From Sciscionella marina DSM 45152 (lineage in GTDB: Bacteria; Actinomycetota; Actinomycetes; Mycobacteriales; Pseudonocardiaceae): a stretch of 64,000 bases of DNA. The DNA lies in assembly GCF_000379465.1 (NCBI RefSeq), contig NZ_KB905425.1, forward strand, positions 267,163-331,162, in the 5' to 3' direction. Both the position numbers and the translations under genes were made by a program. The notes beneath the pieces were generated by a model, which saw only the letters and a list, made by a program, of their open reading frames with translations, did no database searches and had not been told where the DNA came from. Positions 41,316 through 50,356 of this stretch are shown one piece after another. The first letter of the stretch is position 1, and each line of letters begins with the position of its first letter.

Positions 41316-41500
41316 GAGCATCTGAGAGCTCCGTGTCCTGCTACGCGGGCCGGACGACGCCTCGCCGCGTTGTCGTCAGTCGCCATAGAACCCCGCTACG
41401 GCTCCTTCCTCCGCCTTGCCGATCTCGGGCGCGGGTGCCCCCGTAGGGCACTCGCGATCTGACTCCCGCTCGCGACGGACGAGAGCTCTCAGACGCGCTC
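41316..41500. repeat. Dispersed intergenic repeat with paired ends, copy 3
   Basis: The left end GAGCATCTGAGAGCTC (41316-41331) pairs with the right end GAGCTCTCAGACGCGCTC (41483-41500), allowing a 2-nt bulge. The shared core (CGTTGTCGTCAGTCGCC, then CCATAG/CTACGG around AACCCCG, then GACTCCCGCTCGCGACGG) is present. The left end abuts the flavohaemoglobin stop and the right end runs into the promoter area of the ABC-F gene. Confidence 0.8.
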
Positions 41501-41502
41501 TG

Positions 41503-41508
41503 ATAGAC
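41503..41508 (+). promoter_or_regulatory. -10 candidate for the ABC-F leader
   Basis: TAGACT (TAnnnT type) lies 11 bp before the ATG of a three-codon open frame at 41520. The matching -35 would fall inside the right end of repeat copy 3 (around 41480), where no good TTGACA-like sequence is seen. Confidence 0.35.
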
Positions 41509-41519
41509 TCGCGCTCGTT

Positions 41520-41531
41520 ATGAAGCTCTGA
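41520..41531 (+). CDS. Possible three-codon leader peptide (MKL)
   Basis: ATG AAG CTC TGA begins close to the expected transcription start and its stop codon overlaps the left arm of the long inverted repeat at 41530-41608. Very short leader peptides are typical of ribosome-mediated attenuation ahead of macrolide/lincosamide resistance genes, including ABC-F genes. There is no separate ribosome-binding site, so it would be read as a nearly leaderless start. Support is positional only. Confidence 0.35.
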   Translation: MKL

Positions 41532-41608
41532 CATCGCATCCGGCCCGCGTCCGAGGCCAGCCTCTCGATCAGGCACCCGGCGGGCATCCAGCAAGCGAAT
41601 GCGATGTC
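41530..41608 (+). promoter_or_regulatory. Attenuator-like inverted repeat sequestering the ABC-F start
   Basis: GACATCGCAT (41530-41539) and ATGCGATGTC (41599-41608) are perfect 10-bp complements; the right arm ends at the base before the ABC-F ATG at 41609. Between them are smaller stems (GAGGC-CA-GCCTC near 41555). No good Shine-Dalgarno is exposed. Pairing would bury the start region, and ribosome stalling on the MKL leader would free it. Confidence 0.6.
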
Positions 41609-43213
<1,605 letters not shown>

Positions 43214-43260
43214 AGCCGGGCTGATGCGCACGATCTCGATCGTGCCGGAGTGATCGGCCT

Positions 43261-43980
43261 TCAGAGCCTCGGGAGCCAGGAGCAGACCTCGGCGAGCGCG
43301 TCCAGTTTCGCGGCGGGGACCTGCCCGGTCGCGGTCTCGGTTTCCACCACGGTTCTGCTGCGGCCGTGCGGCCGGGAGTGGTAGTGGTGCCCGGAAAACC
43401 CCAGTTCGCCCAGTCCGAGCACGGCCGCGCCGAGTGGTTTCACGTCTCCGCTGCCCTGTACGGATTCGATGCGTTCGAAAGCGTTCGCGTCACTGCGTTT
43501 CCGGAAGCCCACCCACACCACGGAGATCATCGCGGCGTTGCCCTGTCCGTCCCCGACCGCGAACAATGCCCTGTGCAGTGAGGTGCATCCCTTGCGCAGG
43601 AAGAACTTCCGGACCCGTTCGGTGGAATTGACGGCGCAGTCCAGATCGTGTTCGACCCTGCGCTCGAGCTCTTTCAACCGGAATCGGCCGAAGGTTTCCT
43701 TGGTGCGCCCGCGCCGCGCGGATCTGGTTCCCTCGGTTTTGCGCACCGAAAGATTCCTGCCGGGCAGCGAATCGGCGACCTCGCCGCTGAGGTTTCCGGG
43801 CAGGGCATCGGCGGCCGCGCCTTCGAGTGCGCCACCGCTGAGCAGTCCGGAACCGCCGCCATAGCCGAGGGCGGCGACCACCCCGGTGACGACAGCCGCG
43901 GTCGCGGCTTTCCCTTTGCTGTTGTATATCGGGATTCTTTTGCCGTTGATCGTCCGCCAACGATCCGGTTTCCGCCCCAT
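43261..43980 (-). CDS. Membrane-anchored protein of unknown function
   Basis: 239 residues from ATG at 43980 (MGRKPDRWRTINGKRIPIYNSKG). One short hydrophobic segment at about 26-43 (ATAAVVTGVVAALGYGGG) is followed by a Gly/Ser-rich linker, a basic Arg-rich region (RSARRGRTKETFGRFRLKELERRV), and a folded C-terminal part with CAVNSTERVRKFFLRKGCTSLHRALFAVGDGQGNAAMISVVWVGF and SGHHYHSRPHGRSRTVV. Two cysteines (DLDCAVN, KGCTS) may pair. The same type of C-terminal region is common in actinobacterial proteins of unknown role. Convergent with the ABC-F gene. Confidence 0.65.
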   Translation of the reverse strand: MGRKPDRWRTINGKRIPIYNSKGKAATAAVVTGVVAALGYGGGSGLLSGGALEGAAADALPGNLSGEVADSLPGRNLSVRKTEGTRSARRGRTKETFGRFRLKELERRVEHDLDCAVNSTERVRKFFLRKGCTSLHRALFAVGDGQGNAAMISVVWVGFRKRSDANAFERIESVQGSGDVKPLGAAVLGLGELGFSGHHYHSRPHGRSRTVVETETATGQVPAAKLDALAEVCSWLPRL

Positions 43981-44068
43981 CGCGCACCCCTTACCCCAGC
44001 GAACTGCTCTGCCAGGCAAGCACAATCCTGCGCACGGGCAACAGCCCGCGTTCGGGGCAAACCGCAAA

Positions 44069-45256
44069 TCAGCTGGGCTGTAAGGGAATGCTCGCGTGCA
44101 CCTGCCAGCCGCCACTTTCCCGCGGGCCCGCCTCGAGTTCACCGCCGTGCATGGTGGCGCGCTCGCGCATGCCGATGAGGCCGTTCCCGCCGGAGACCTC
44201 GCGGAATGCGGCGGTGGGCGCTCCGGATCCGTTGTCCTCGATGCTGACCTCCACGTCGTCTTCGCCGCGGCACACGGTGACGAGCGCGGTCGCGCTGGCG
44301 CCCGCGTGTTTGAGGGTGTTGGTGAGCGCTTCCTGGATGATCCGGTAGAGATTGAGCCCGATGCCCGCGGGCAGTCCGTCGATATCGCCGCTGAGTTGCA
44401 ACCGCACGGGAAGGCCGATCTGGTCGGCGAGGCGGGAGAGCCCGGTGGCATCGGGCTGCGGGGCGAGCTCGGCCTCGGTGTCGTCCTCCCGCAGCACGCC
44501 GAGCAGCCTGCGCAGCTCGGCGAGCGCGGTGCGGCCGGTCGTGGAGATGGTTTCCACGGCGGACTCGGCGAGTTCGGGGTTGTTGCGGATGGCGTAGGAG
44601 GCGCCGTCGGCCTGCACGATGATCACGCTGACCGCGTGCGCGACGACGTCGTGCAGTTCGCGGGCGATGCGGGCGCGCTCGTCCGCGACGGCGATCCGGG
44701 CCTGCTGGTCGCGTTCGGTCTCCAGCAGTGCGAGCCTGCGTTCCACCTCGGCGGAGTAGGCGCGCCGGGCACCGTAGTACTCGCCTGCGATGAAAAAGAT
44801 GGTGAAGATCATCAGCCCGCCGAACGCAAAGGTACCGACGACGGTGATGTGCGCATCGCGGACGGACCGCAGTGCCCAGATGATCGTGCCGAGCACGAGC
44901 ACGGATCCGTAGATCAGGCCCGGTTTGCGGCCGACATAGGCGACAAGGGTGTAAAGGGCGAACCCGAGGGCCAGGTCGGCGGGCCGCAGCTGCACGATGC
45001 CCGTTCCGACCTGGTGGGTGAGCAGCTGTATGACCCCGCCGAAGGCGATGACGATCGCGGCGCCGATCGGAAAGCGCCTGCGCACCAGCAGCGGAGCGAC
45101 GAGCAGCGCACCGACCCCGACCCAGGAGATCGGCGCGATGCCAGGCCGCCCGGTGTCCCCCATGAAGACATAGTCGAAAAGAAGTACGAACACCGCGATG
45201 GACGCATCCCCGATGATGGGATGCGCCCTGATCCACAGACTCAGCCTTCGCACCAC
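44069..45256 (-). CDS. Sensor histidine kinase, NarL-partner type (orphan)
   Basis: 395 residues. Five or six membrane helices in the first ~165 residues, a short coiled segment (YSAEVERRLALLETERDQQARIAVADERARI), the HisKA_3 phospho-acceptor ARELHDVVAHAVSVIIVQADGA, and a HATPase with IIQEALTNTLKHAG, VSIEDNGSGAP and NGLIGMRERATMHGG. This class pairs with LuxR/NarL-type regulators, but no response regulator is adjacent. It is divergent from the dynamin-like operon by 75 bp, so it might sense envelope stress for that operon; this is inference. Confidence 0.9.
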   Translation of the reverse strand: MVRRLSLWIRAHPIIGDASIAVFVLLFDYVFMGDTGRPGIAPISWVGVGALLVAPLLVRRRFPIGAAIVIAFGGVIQLLTHQVGTGIVQLRPADLALGFALYTLVAYVGRKPGLIYGSVLVLGTIIWALRSVRDAHITVVGTFAFGGLMIFTIFFIAGEYYGARRAYSAEVERRLALLETERDQQARIAVADERARIARELHDVVAHAVSVIIVQADGASYAIRNNPELAESAVETISTTGRTALAELRRLLGVLREDDTEAELAPQPDATGLSRLADQIGLPVRLQLSGDIDGLPAGIGLNLYRIIQEALTNTLKHAGASATALVTVCRGEDDVEVSIEDNGSGAPTAAFREVSGGNGLIGMRERATMHGGELEAGPRESGGWQVHASIPLQPS

Positions 45257-45331
45257 ACCAGCCTATGGGTCCGCCCGCTGCGTACACGTCAGCCTTCGGT
45301 AGCAGATCGGCACCCTGCCCAGGAGGTAGAT

Positions 45332-46891
45332 TTGCCAACCGTGGCAGGTCAGCAGCAGTTCTCCGGTCCGCTCTCCGGCGCAGTCGCCCAGTTGTGCGCG
45401 AGCCTGGAGCCCCAGGTCGGCCCGCGTACCGCCGCAGGGCTGCGCGAGGTCGTGCGCCGGTTGCGCTCCCCGCTGCAGGTCGCGGTGGCCGGGCGGATCA
45501 AATCGGGCAAGTCCACCCTGGTCAACGCGCTGATCGGGCGCCGGGTGGCACCGACCGATATCGGCGAGTGCACGCGGTTGGTCACCCGGTTCTCCTACGG
45601 CACGGTGGACCGGGTCGAGCTGGTGTACACCGATGGCAACCGCCGGATCATCCCGTTCGACGCGGACGGGATGATCCCCGCGGAACTCGGTGACTTCTCG
45701 ACGATCTCGCACCTCGAGGCGTATCTGACCAATGCGGTGCTCGCGAATCTCACGGTGATCGACACCCCGGGACTCGGTTCGCTGGACGCCGCCTCGGTGC
45801 AGCGGACCGAGGCGATCCTGGGCACCGAGGCCGGGGAGTCCGGGGAATCCGATGAGCTCGACCGGGCCTCCGCATCGGCGGTCGCCGGCGCCGAGGCCGT
45901 GCTCTACGTGGTCACCCAGGGCGTGCGCGCCGATGACCAGCACGCCATCGCGGCGTTCACCGCGGCGACGGCGAGCCGGGACGCGGGACCGGTGAACGCG
46001 ATCGCGGTGCTGAACAAGGCCGACACGATCCCGCCCGAATCGGTGGAGGGCGCGGACGGGGATGTCTGGGAAGCTGCCCGCAAGCTGGCGGGTTCGCAGG
46101 CGGATGTGCTCAAGCCGCGGGTCGCCGATGTGCTCCCGGTCGCCGGGCTGATCGCGGAGTCCGCGGAGACCGGCACCTTCACCTCCGGTGATGCCGACGC
46201 GCTGCACCGGCTCGCCGAGCTCGACGACGCCGATCTGGAAACCATGCTCATCGCGGGCGACATCTTCACCAGCTGGGAATGCGAGGTTCCCGCCGGGGTG
46301 CGGGCGCGCCTGCTGGAGAAACTGGAGCTCTACGGGATCCGCAAGGCGGTGGACGCGATCCGCGCGCGGCCGGGCATCTCGGCTGGGGAACTGCGCAGGA
46401 CCCTGCTCGCCGCATCCGGGCTGCCCGAGGTCCGGGACAAGCTGGGCAAGGTGTTCGCCACCAGGGCCGATGGCATCAAGGCTGCGGCCGCGCTCGCCTC
46501 GGTCACCGCGATCGCCCAGGCAAGCGGTGATCACGGGGAACGCCAGCGGGTGCACGACGCGATCGAGGTGCTGCTCGCCAAGCCCGAGGCGCACCAGCTG
46601 CGGCTGCTCGAAGCACTCACCCTCGTCGTGTCCTCCGCGGTCGCCATGCCCGACGACCTCGCCGAGGAAATCCTGCGGGTGGGCGGCAATGTCGACATCG
46701 AGACGCAACTCGGGATGCCGGGCGCCGGGCTCGAACAGCTGACCGCGCACGCGCTCGAGCGGGCGGGCTGGTGGCGGTCCTTCTCCACGTTCGGCGCGAC
46801 ACCGGCGCAGTCCCGCATCGCGCACGTCGTGCACCGCGCGTACTTTCTGATCTGGCAGGAGCTGCGCACACGGGCCGGGGTGAGCCGGTGA
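45332..46891 (+). CDS. Dynamin-like GTPase (IniC-type)
   Basis: 519 residues from TTG at 45332, chosen because AGGAGG lies five bases upstream; the GTG at 45341 would be 14 bases away. GTPase motifs: P-loop VAGRIKSGKSTLVNAL, a G2 Thr in TDIGECT, G3 VIDTPGLGSLD, G4 VLNKAD. The C-terminal half is helical with AAALASVTAIAQ. Such bacterial dynamin-like proteins remodel membranes; in mycobacteria IniA/IniC respond to cell-wall drugs. It is the first of four same-strand genes and overlaps the next by four bases. Confidence 0.85.
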   Translation: MPTVAGQQQFSGPLSGAVAQLCASLEPQVGPRTAAGLREVVRRLRSPLQVAVAGRIKSGKSTLVNALIGRRVAPTDIGECTRLVTRFSYGTVDRVELVYTDGNRRIIPFDADGMIPAELGDFSTISHLEAYLTNAVLANLTVIDTPGLGSLDAASVQRTEAILGTEAGESGESDELDRASASAVAGAEAVLYVVTQGVRADDQHAIAAFTAATASRDAGPVNAIAVLNKADTIPPESVEGADGDVWEAARKLAGSQADVLKPRVADVLPVAGLIAESAETGTFTSGDADALHRLAELDDADLETMLIAGDIFTSWECEVPAGVRARLLEKLELYGIRKAVDAIRARPGISAGELRRTLLAASGLPEVRDKLGKVFATRADGIKAAAALASVTAIAQASGDHGERQRVHDAIEVLLAKPEAHQLRLLEALTLVVSSAVAMPDDLAEEILRVGGNVDIETQLGMPGAGLEQLTAHALERAGWWRSFSTFGATPAQSRIAHVVHRAYFLIWQELRTRAGVSR

Positions 46892-47280
46892 ACCGGGATG
46901 GAACCGAAACCCCTCGCGATGCGTCAGACACGGTCATGGCAGGCCAACAGGAACTCGGCGCCGGGCTGGACGAACCGAGTGCGCACGACCTCGCGACCGA
47001 ACGGTCCGCGCTCGTCCGGTTGTGCATGTACGCGCTCGATCGCGCGCGCAGCCCAGGGGTGACCGAGCGCATCGAATCGGGGCTCGCCGAGATCGGTGTC
47101 GAGGCACTGCGCCCGGACGGGCAACGGTTCGATCCCGCGGTGCACGAGGCGGGCGGGGTGGTCGCGACCAGTGATCCGGCCCTGGACGGGGTCATCGCCG
47201 AAACCGAGCTCACCGGGTTCTCCGACCGCGGTGAGCTGCTGCGTGTGCCGATCGTGACCGTGTACCAGCAGAGCTCCTGA
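46888..47280 (+). CDS. GrpE-like small protein between two dynamin-like GTPases
   Basis: 130 residues from GTG at 46888 (GTGA overlap with the preceding stop). After a disordered first ~35 residues, a helix (ERSALVRLCMYALDRARSPGVTERIESGLAEIGVEALRPDG) leads to a short beta segment with FDPAVHEAGGVVATSD and GFSDRGELLRVPIVTVYQ. This mirrors the GrpE C-terminal head (L..IGVE..G..FDP..HEA ... G...G..LR...V.V). No dnaK/Hsp70 gene is in the window. It may couple an Hsp70-like partner to the dynamins; the assignment is by pattern. Confidence 0.7.
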   Translation: MNRDGTETPRDASDTVMAGQQELGAGLDEPSAHDLATERSALVRLCMYALDRARSPGVTERIESGLAEIGVEALRPDGQRFDPAVHEAGGVVATSDPALDGVIAETELTGFSDRGELLRVPIVTVYQQSS

Positions 47281-47315
47281 CCAGGGCTACCGCGCGCGGT
47301 CGGCGAAGTGGTGGG

Positions 47316-49154
47316 ATGAGACGCGTGAATTCCTTCCCCGAACAGGTACGCACGACCCGTGAGCAGTTGGTGAATTTCCTCGCCGACTGCGATCCCGAGG
47401 CCGCCACCTGGGTACGTGGCGTACACGAGGCGCGCCGGAGTACGCCGTCGGTCGTCGTGGTCGGTGAGACGAACAGGGGCAAGAGTTCCCTGGTGAACGC
47501 CCTGCTGGCGAGCCCCGGCCTGTCTCCGGTGGACGCCGAGGTGGCCACCGCGACCTATCTGGTGTTCGGCTACGGCGAGGCGATGGCCACCAGGGCCTGC
47601 TATCCGCAGCGCGAACCGGTGGCCTTTCCGCCCGAGCAGCTGCTGAACTGGGCATCCGCCGCGCACGAGCTGCCGGACGGGGAACTGCCACCGCGCTATG
47701 TCGAGGTGGACGCGCCGATTCCGCTGCTCGAACGGCTGCAGCTGGTGGACACCCCGGGCGTCGGCGGGCTCGATTCCCTGCACGGCGAGCTGGCCACCGA
47801 GGCCGCGGCCTCGGCGACCGCGCTGTTGTTCGTCGTGGACGCCTCCGGACCGCTCACCAGTGGGGAACTCGGTTTCCTGCGCAAGGTGGCGGACAGTGTG
47901 GAGACGGTGCTGTTCGCACTGACCAAGACCGATTCGCACCGCGGGTACCGCCAGGTCGCCGAGGCCAATAAAGAACTGCTCGCCGAGCACGCGCCCCGGT
48001 TCGCGAACGTGCCGATGTATCCGGTGTCCGCGCGGATGTTCGACATGGCCGCGACTGCCCCGAACGAACAGGCGGCGCGGGTGCTGCGGGAACGGTCCGG
48101 GATCCCGGATCTGCAGCAGCGGCTGCAGGAACAGGTCGCGGGCCGGGCGGCCATGCTCGCCGAGGCGAACACCCTGCGCGCGCTGACCACGGCGTTCAAT
48201 GGTTTGCGCGCCGAGCTCGAATCCCGGCACCGCGCCCTTTCCACCGGCGAGGACGAGATCGCCACGCTGCGCGAACGCCGCGATGAACTCACCACGCAGC
48301 GCCGTTCCTCAACCCGCGGGTACCAGGTCAAACTGCGCGCGGAGATCCAGCGCGCGCGGATCGAGGGGACCCACGATGTCGGGCGGCAGATGCGCGAGCT
48401 GACCACGTGGTTCCGTGGTGCCATCGACTCGGCGAACCGGGAACGGCTCGCCCAGCTGCCCGCCGAGGTCGACTCGGCCATGCAACTGGTGTCCGGGCGG
48501 ATCAGCCAATCGCTTGCGGAGCGGCTGACCAGGGCCACCGAGACCACGCTCGCCGAGGTGTTCTCCGACGGCGAGCTGCAGGTGCTGCGCGCCGAGTTCG
48601 CCAAGCAGCAGCGCCCGTTCCTCGAACTGCGCCCGCCGGAGAAGCGCGCGGGAACCGCGGAGGACAAGCTCATGGTGTCCATGGGCGTCTACTCCGGGTT
48701 CGGCGTCGCGCGGATGGCCACATCCTTCGCGCCCGGGGTGCTCGGACTCGGCGCGGCCGCGCTCAATCCGTTCCTGCTGCCGGTCACGATCGTGGTCGGG
48801 CTCGGCGCCGGGGTGTGGATGGCGCGCACCCGCAAGCACCAGGCGGAGAAGACGCACATGAAGACCTGGCTCACCGAGGCCATCGCGGAGGCCCGCAGCA
48901 CACTCGATCAGCTGGTCTCCGAGCAGATCATCTCCGCGGAGTCCCAGCTCTCGCTCGCGCTCGACGAGGCACTCGGGCAGCGCATCGAGGCCATCGAGGC
49001 GGAGATCAAGAGCGTGGACAAGACGCTCAAACTGGAGACGGCCGAACGCAACACCCAGTTACAGCGGATTACCAGACAGTTACAGGAACTGAGCACGGGC
49101 GAGGGACAGCTGGGGAACCTGCTCGCGCGGATTCGCGACCTGCGGGATCGTTGA
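47316..49154 (+). CDS. Dynamin-like GTPase (IniA-type)
   Basis: 612 residues. GTPase domain about 40-230 with VVVGETNRGKSSLVNALL (P-loop), LQLVDTPGVGGLDS (G3) and ALTKTDSH (G4). Long helical stalk with coiled-coil stretches (EDEIATLRERRDELTTQRRSS; SVDKTLKLETAERNTQLQRITRQLQEL). A hydrophobic hairpin at about 465-510 (ATSFAPGVLGLGAAALNPFLLPVTIVVGLGAG) should insert into the membrane, as the paddle of IniA does. Third gene of the operon, 35 bp after the GrpE-like gene. Confidence 0.85.
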   Translation: MRRVNSFPEQVRTTREQLVNFLADCDPEAATWVRGVHEARRSTPSVVVVGETNRGKSSLVNALLASPGLSPVDAEVATATYLVFGYGEAMATRACYPQREPVAFPPEQLLNWASAAHELPDGELPPRYVEVDAPIPLLERLQLVDTPGVGGLDSLHGELATEAAASATALLFVVDASGPLTSGELGFLRKVADSVETVLFALTKTDSHRGYRQVAEANKELLAEHAPRFANVPMYPVSARMFDMAATAPNEQAARVLRERSGIPDLQQRLQEQVAGRAAMLAEANTLRALTTAFNGLRAELESRHRALSTGEDEIATLRERRDELTTQRRSSTRGYQVKLRAEIQRARIEGTHDVGRQMRELTTWFRGAIDSANRERLAQLPAEVDSAMQLVSGRISQSLAERLTRATETTLAEVFSDGELQVLRAEFAKQQRPFLELRPPEKRAGTAEDKLMVSMGVYSGFGVARMATSFAPGVLGLGAAALNPFLLPVTIVVGLGAGVWMARTRKHQAEKTHMKTWLTEAIAEARSTLDQLVSEQIISAESQLSLALDEALGQRIEAIEAEIKSVDKTLKLETAERNTQLQRITRQLQELSTGEGQLGNLLARIRDLRDR

Positions 49155-49239
49155 ACTCCTCCGATTGTTCCGGGAACCGAACCGGAATAACGTTGGTCCT
49201 AGAGATCGGACACGGCCACCCACGATAAGGGGAACGACG

Positions 49240-49962
49240 ATGTACATCGACGACGGCAGCGATCAGCACGAGGGCGAGCTCAAGGTCGACGTCGACGGCC
49301 ACGAGTACGCCGCTGAGGCGAACGTCGACCTCGACCGGGACGGGGTCGCCGACGCCTATCTCGTGCAGACCGATACCGGCCAGACGGTGTACGCGGACAC
49401 CGACGGCGACGGGGTGGCGGACACCTACGCCGAGCTCGACCAGTCCGGAGGGGTCACGGCGACCGCGCACTTCGACAACGCGAACCACTCCTGGATCTCC
49501 ACCGGTGAGCAGGGGGCGCCGAGCGGACCCGACGCGCAGGCCGAGGCGAACACCGGCGGTTCCATCCACATCGACGGCCCGCACGGGGATGTGGACGCGG
49601 GCAAGGCCACCATCGACAGCGACCACGACGGCACCCCGGACACGGCGGTCACCGACGACGGTCAGGGCGGCCAGGTGCTGGCCACCGATTCCAACGGTGA
49701 CGGAAACGCCGATGTGCTCACCCAGATCGGCGCGGACGGACAGGTCACCGTCTCCACGCACACCGGGGACGGGCAGTGGACCGTCGAGGAACACGGCCAC
49801 CTCGACGGGCAGGGGCAGTACCACCAGGATTCCACCGACCAGTCGGCGAAACCGGCCGTGGATCCGGCCTCGGATTCGGTGTGGGGCAACGGTCAGGGCG
49901 CGCACGCCGAAGGGGTTGCCCGGATCGATGCCACCACCGGCCAATGGATCAGCCGTAATTAG
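49240..49962 (+). CDS. Acidic protein with EF-hand-like DxDxDG repeats
   Basis: 240 residues from ATG at 49240, with AAGGGGAACG upstream. At least four calcium-loop-like repeats: DLDRDGVADAY, DTDGDGVADTY, DSDHDGTPDTA, DSNGDGNADVL, each followed by a short beta strand and a turn. No signal peptide or membrane helix, so export, if any, is non-classical. The C-terminal ~60 residues are His/Gln-rich. It follows the IniA-type gene by 85 bp on the same strand and ends at a clear terminator, so it probably belongs to the operon. A Ca2+-binding role is likely from the motif; function unknown. Confidence 0.75.
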   Translation: MYIDDGSDQHEGELKVDVDGHEYAAEANVDLDRDGVADAYLVQTDTGQTVYADTDGDGVADTYAELDQSGGVTATAHFDNANHSWISTGEQGAPSGPDAQAEANTGGSIHIDGPHGDVDAGKATIDSDHDGTPDTAVTDDGQGGQVLATDSNGDGNADVLTQIGADGQVTVSTHTGDGQWTVEEHGHLDGQGQYHQDSTDQSAKPAVDPASDSVWGNGQGAHAEGVARIDATTGQWISRN

Positions 49963-50020
49963 GATCGTCCTGTCCCGCGGCCGGTCAATCCGATCGCCGC
50001 GCGGTGTTTCACCGACATTC

Positions 50021-50057
50021 ACGCCCTCGTTCCGGGCAATCCGGGCGGGGGCGTTTT
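50021..50057 (+). terminator. Terminator after the dynamin operon
   Basis: ACGCCC (50021-50026) pairs with GGGCGT (50049-50054), with an inner CCGG/CCGG helix around GCAAT, followed by TTTTGTT. About 60 bp after the stop of the DxDxDG-repeat gene. Confidence 0.75.
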
Positions 50058-50280
50058 GTTCGCCTGTTGTTCATCGCTGATCTGAATCGATTCCCTTAAC
50101 GGTTTTGTGAGTGAACCGACAGATCCGGGCTCGGTTACTCGTGGGTTCGACCGCTAGCCTCGAACGCATCCCTTTTTCGCTGACGCGCTCATCACAAATG
50201 GGCGCGGCTTCGACGTTTCCCGGTCCGGTCCGGATCGGGGGATGGGTGCAAGGGCGCACCACCGAGCAAGACGGACGACG

Positions 50281-50333
50281 CAGTCCATGCCCGCGGACGG
50301 CGGCGTGCGCGGGCACGGGCTGGTCACGGACTG
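50281..50333 (+). promoter_or_regulatory. Structured leader immediately before pckG
   Basis: Nested complementary pairs: outer CAGTCC (50281-50286) with GGACTG (50328-50333), inner TGCCCGCG (50288-50295) with CGCGGGCA (50308-50315). The structure ends about 12 nt before the ribosome-binding sequence GGAGAAGAG of pckG. It matches no riboswitch class I can name; it could be a new cis-regulatory RNA or simply a GC-rich hairpin. Confidence 0.4.
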
Positions 50334-50356
50334 GCAACACAACTCATGGAGAAGAG

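Larger units (their letters stand above)
49963..50356 (+). other. Intergenic region upstream of pckG
   Basis: About 390 bp with no credible gene. It holds the terminator at 50021-50057 for the preceding operon, an AT-richer stretch (50055-50120) suited to a promoter, a TAnnnT-type candidate TAGCCT near 50154, and a structured leader (GGTGC-AAGGGC-GCACC at 50245-50260 and the nested stems at 50281-50333). Confidence 0.55.

Noticed and set aside
43981-44451. 157-codon N-terminal extension of the membrane-anchored protein at 43261
   Set aside because: It overlaps the 3' end of the histidine kinase gene in another frame and is Pro/Ser/Arg-rich without structure; ATG at 43980 fits the protein start.
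44096-45331. N-terminal extension of the first dynamin-like gene (412 extra codons)
   Set aside because: The extension is antisense to a well-conserved histidine kinase gene; a strong AGGAGG site marks the TTG at 45332 as the start.
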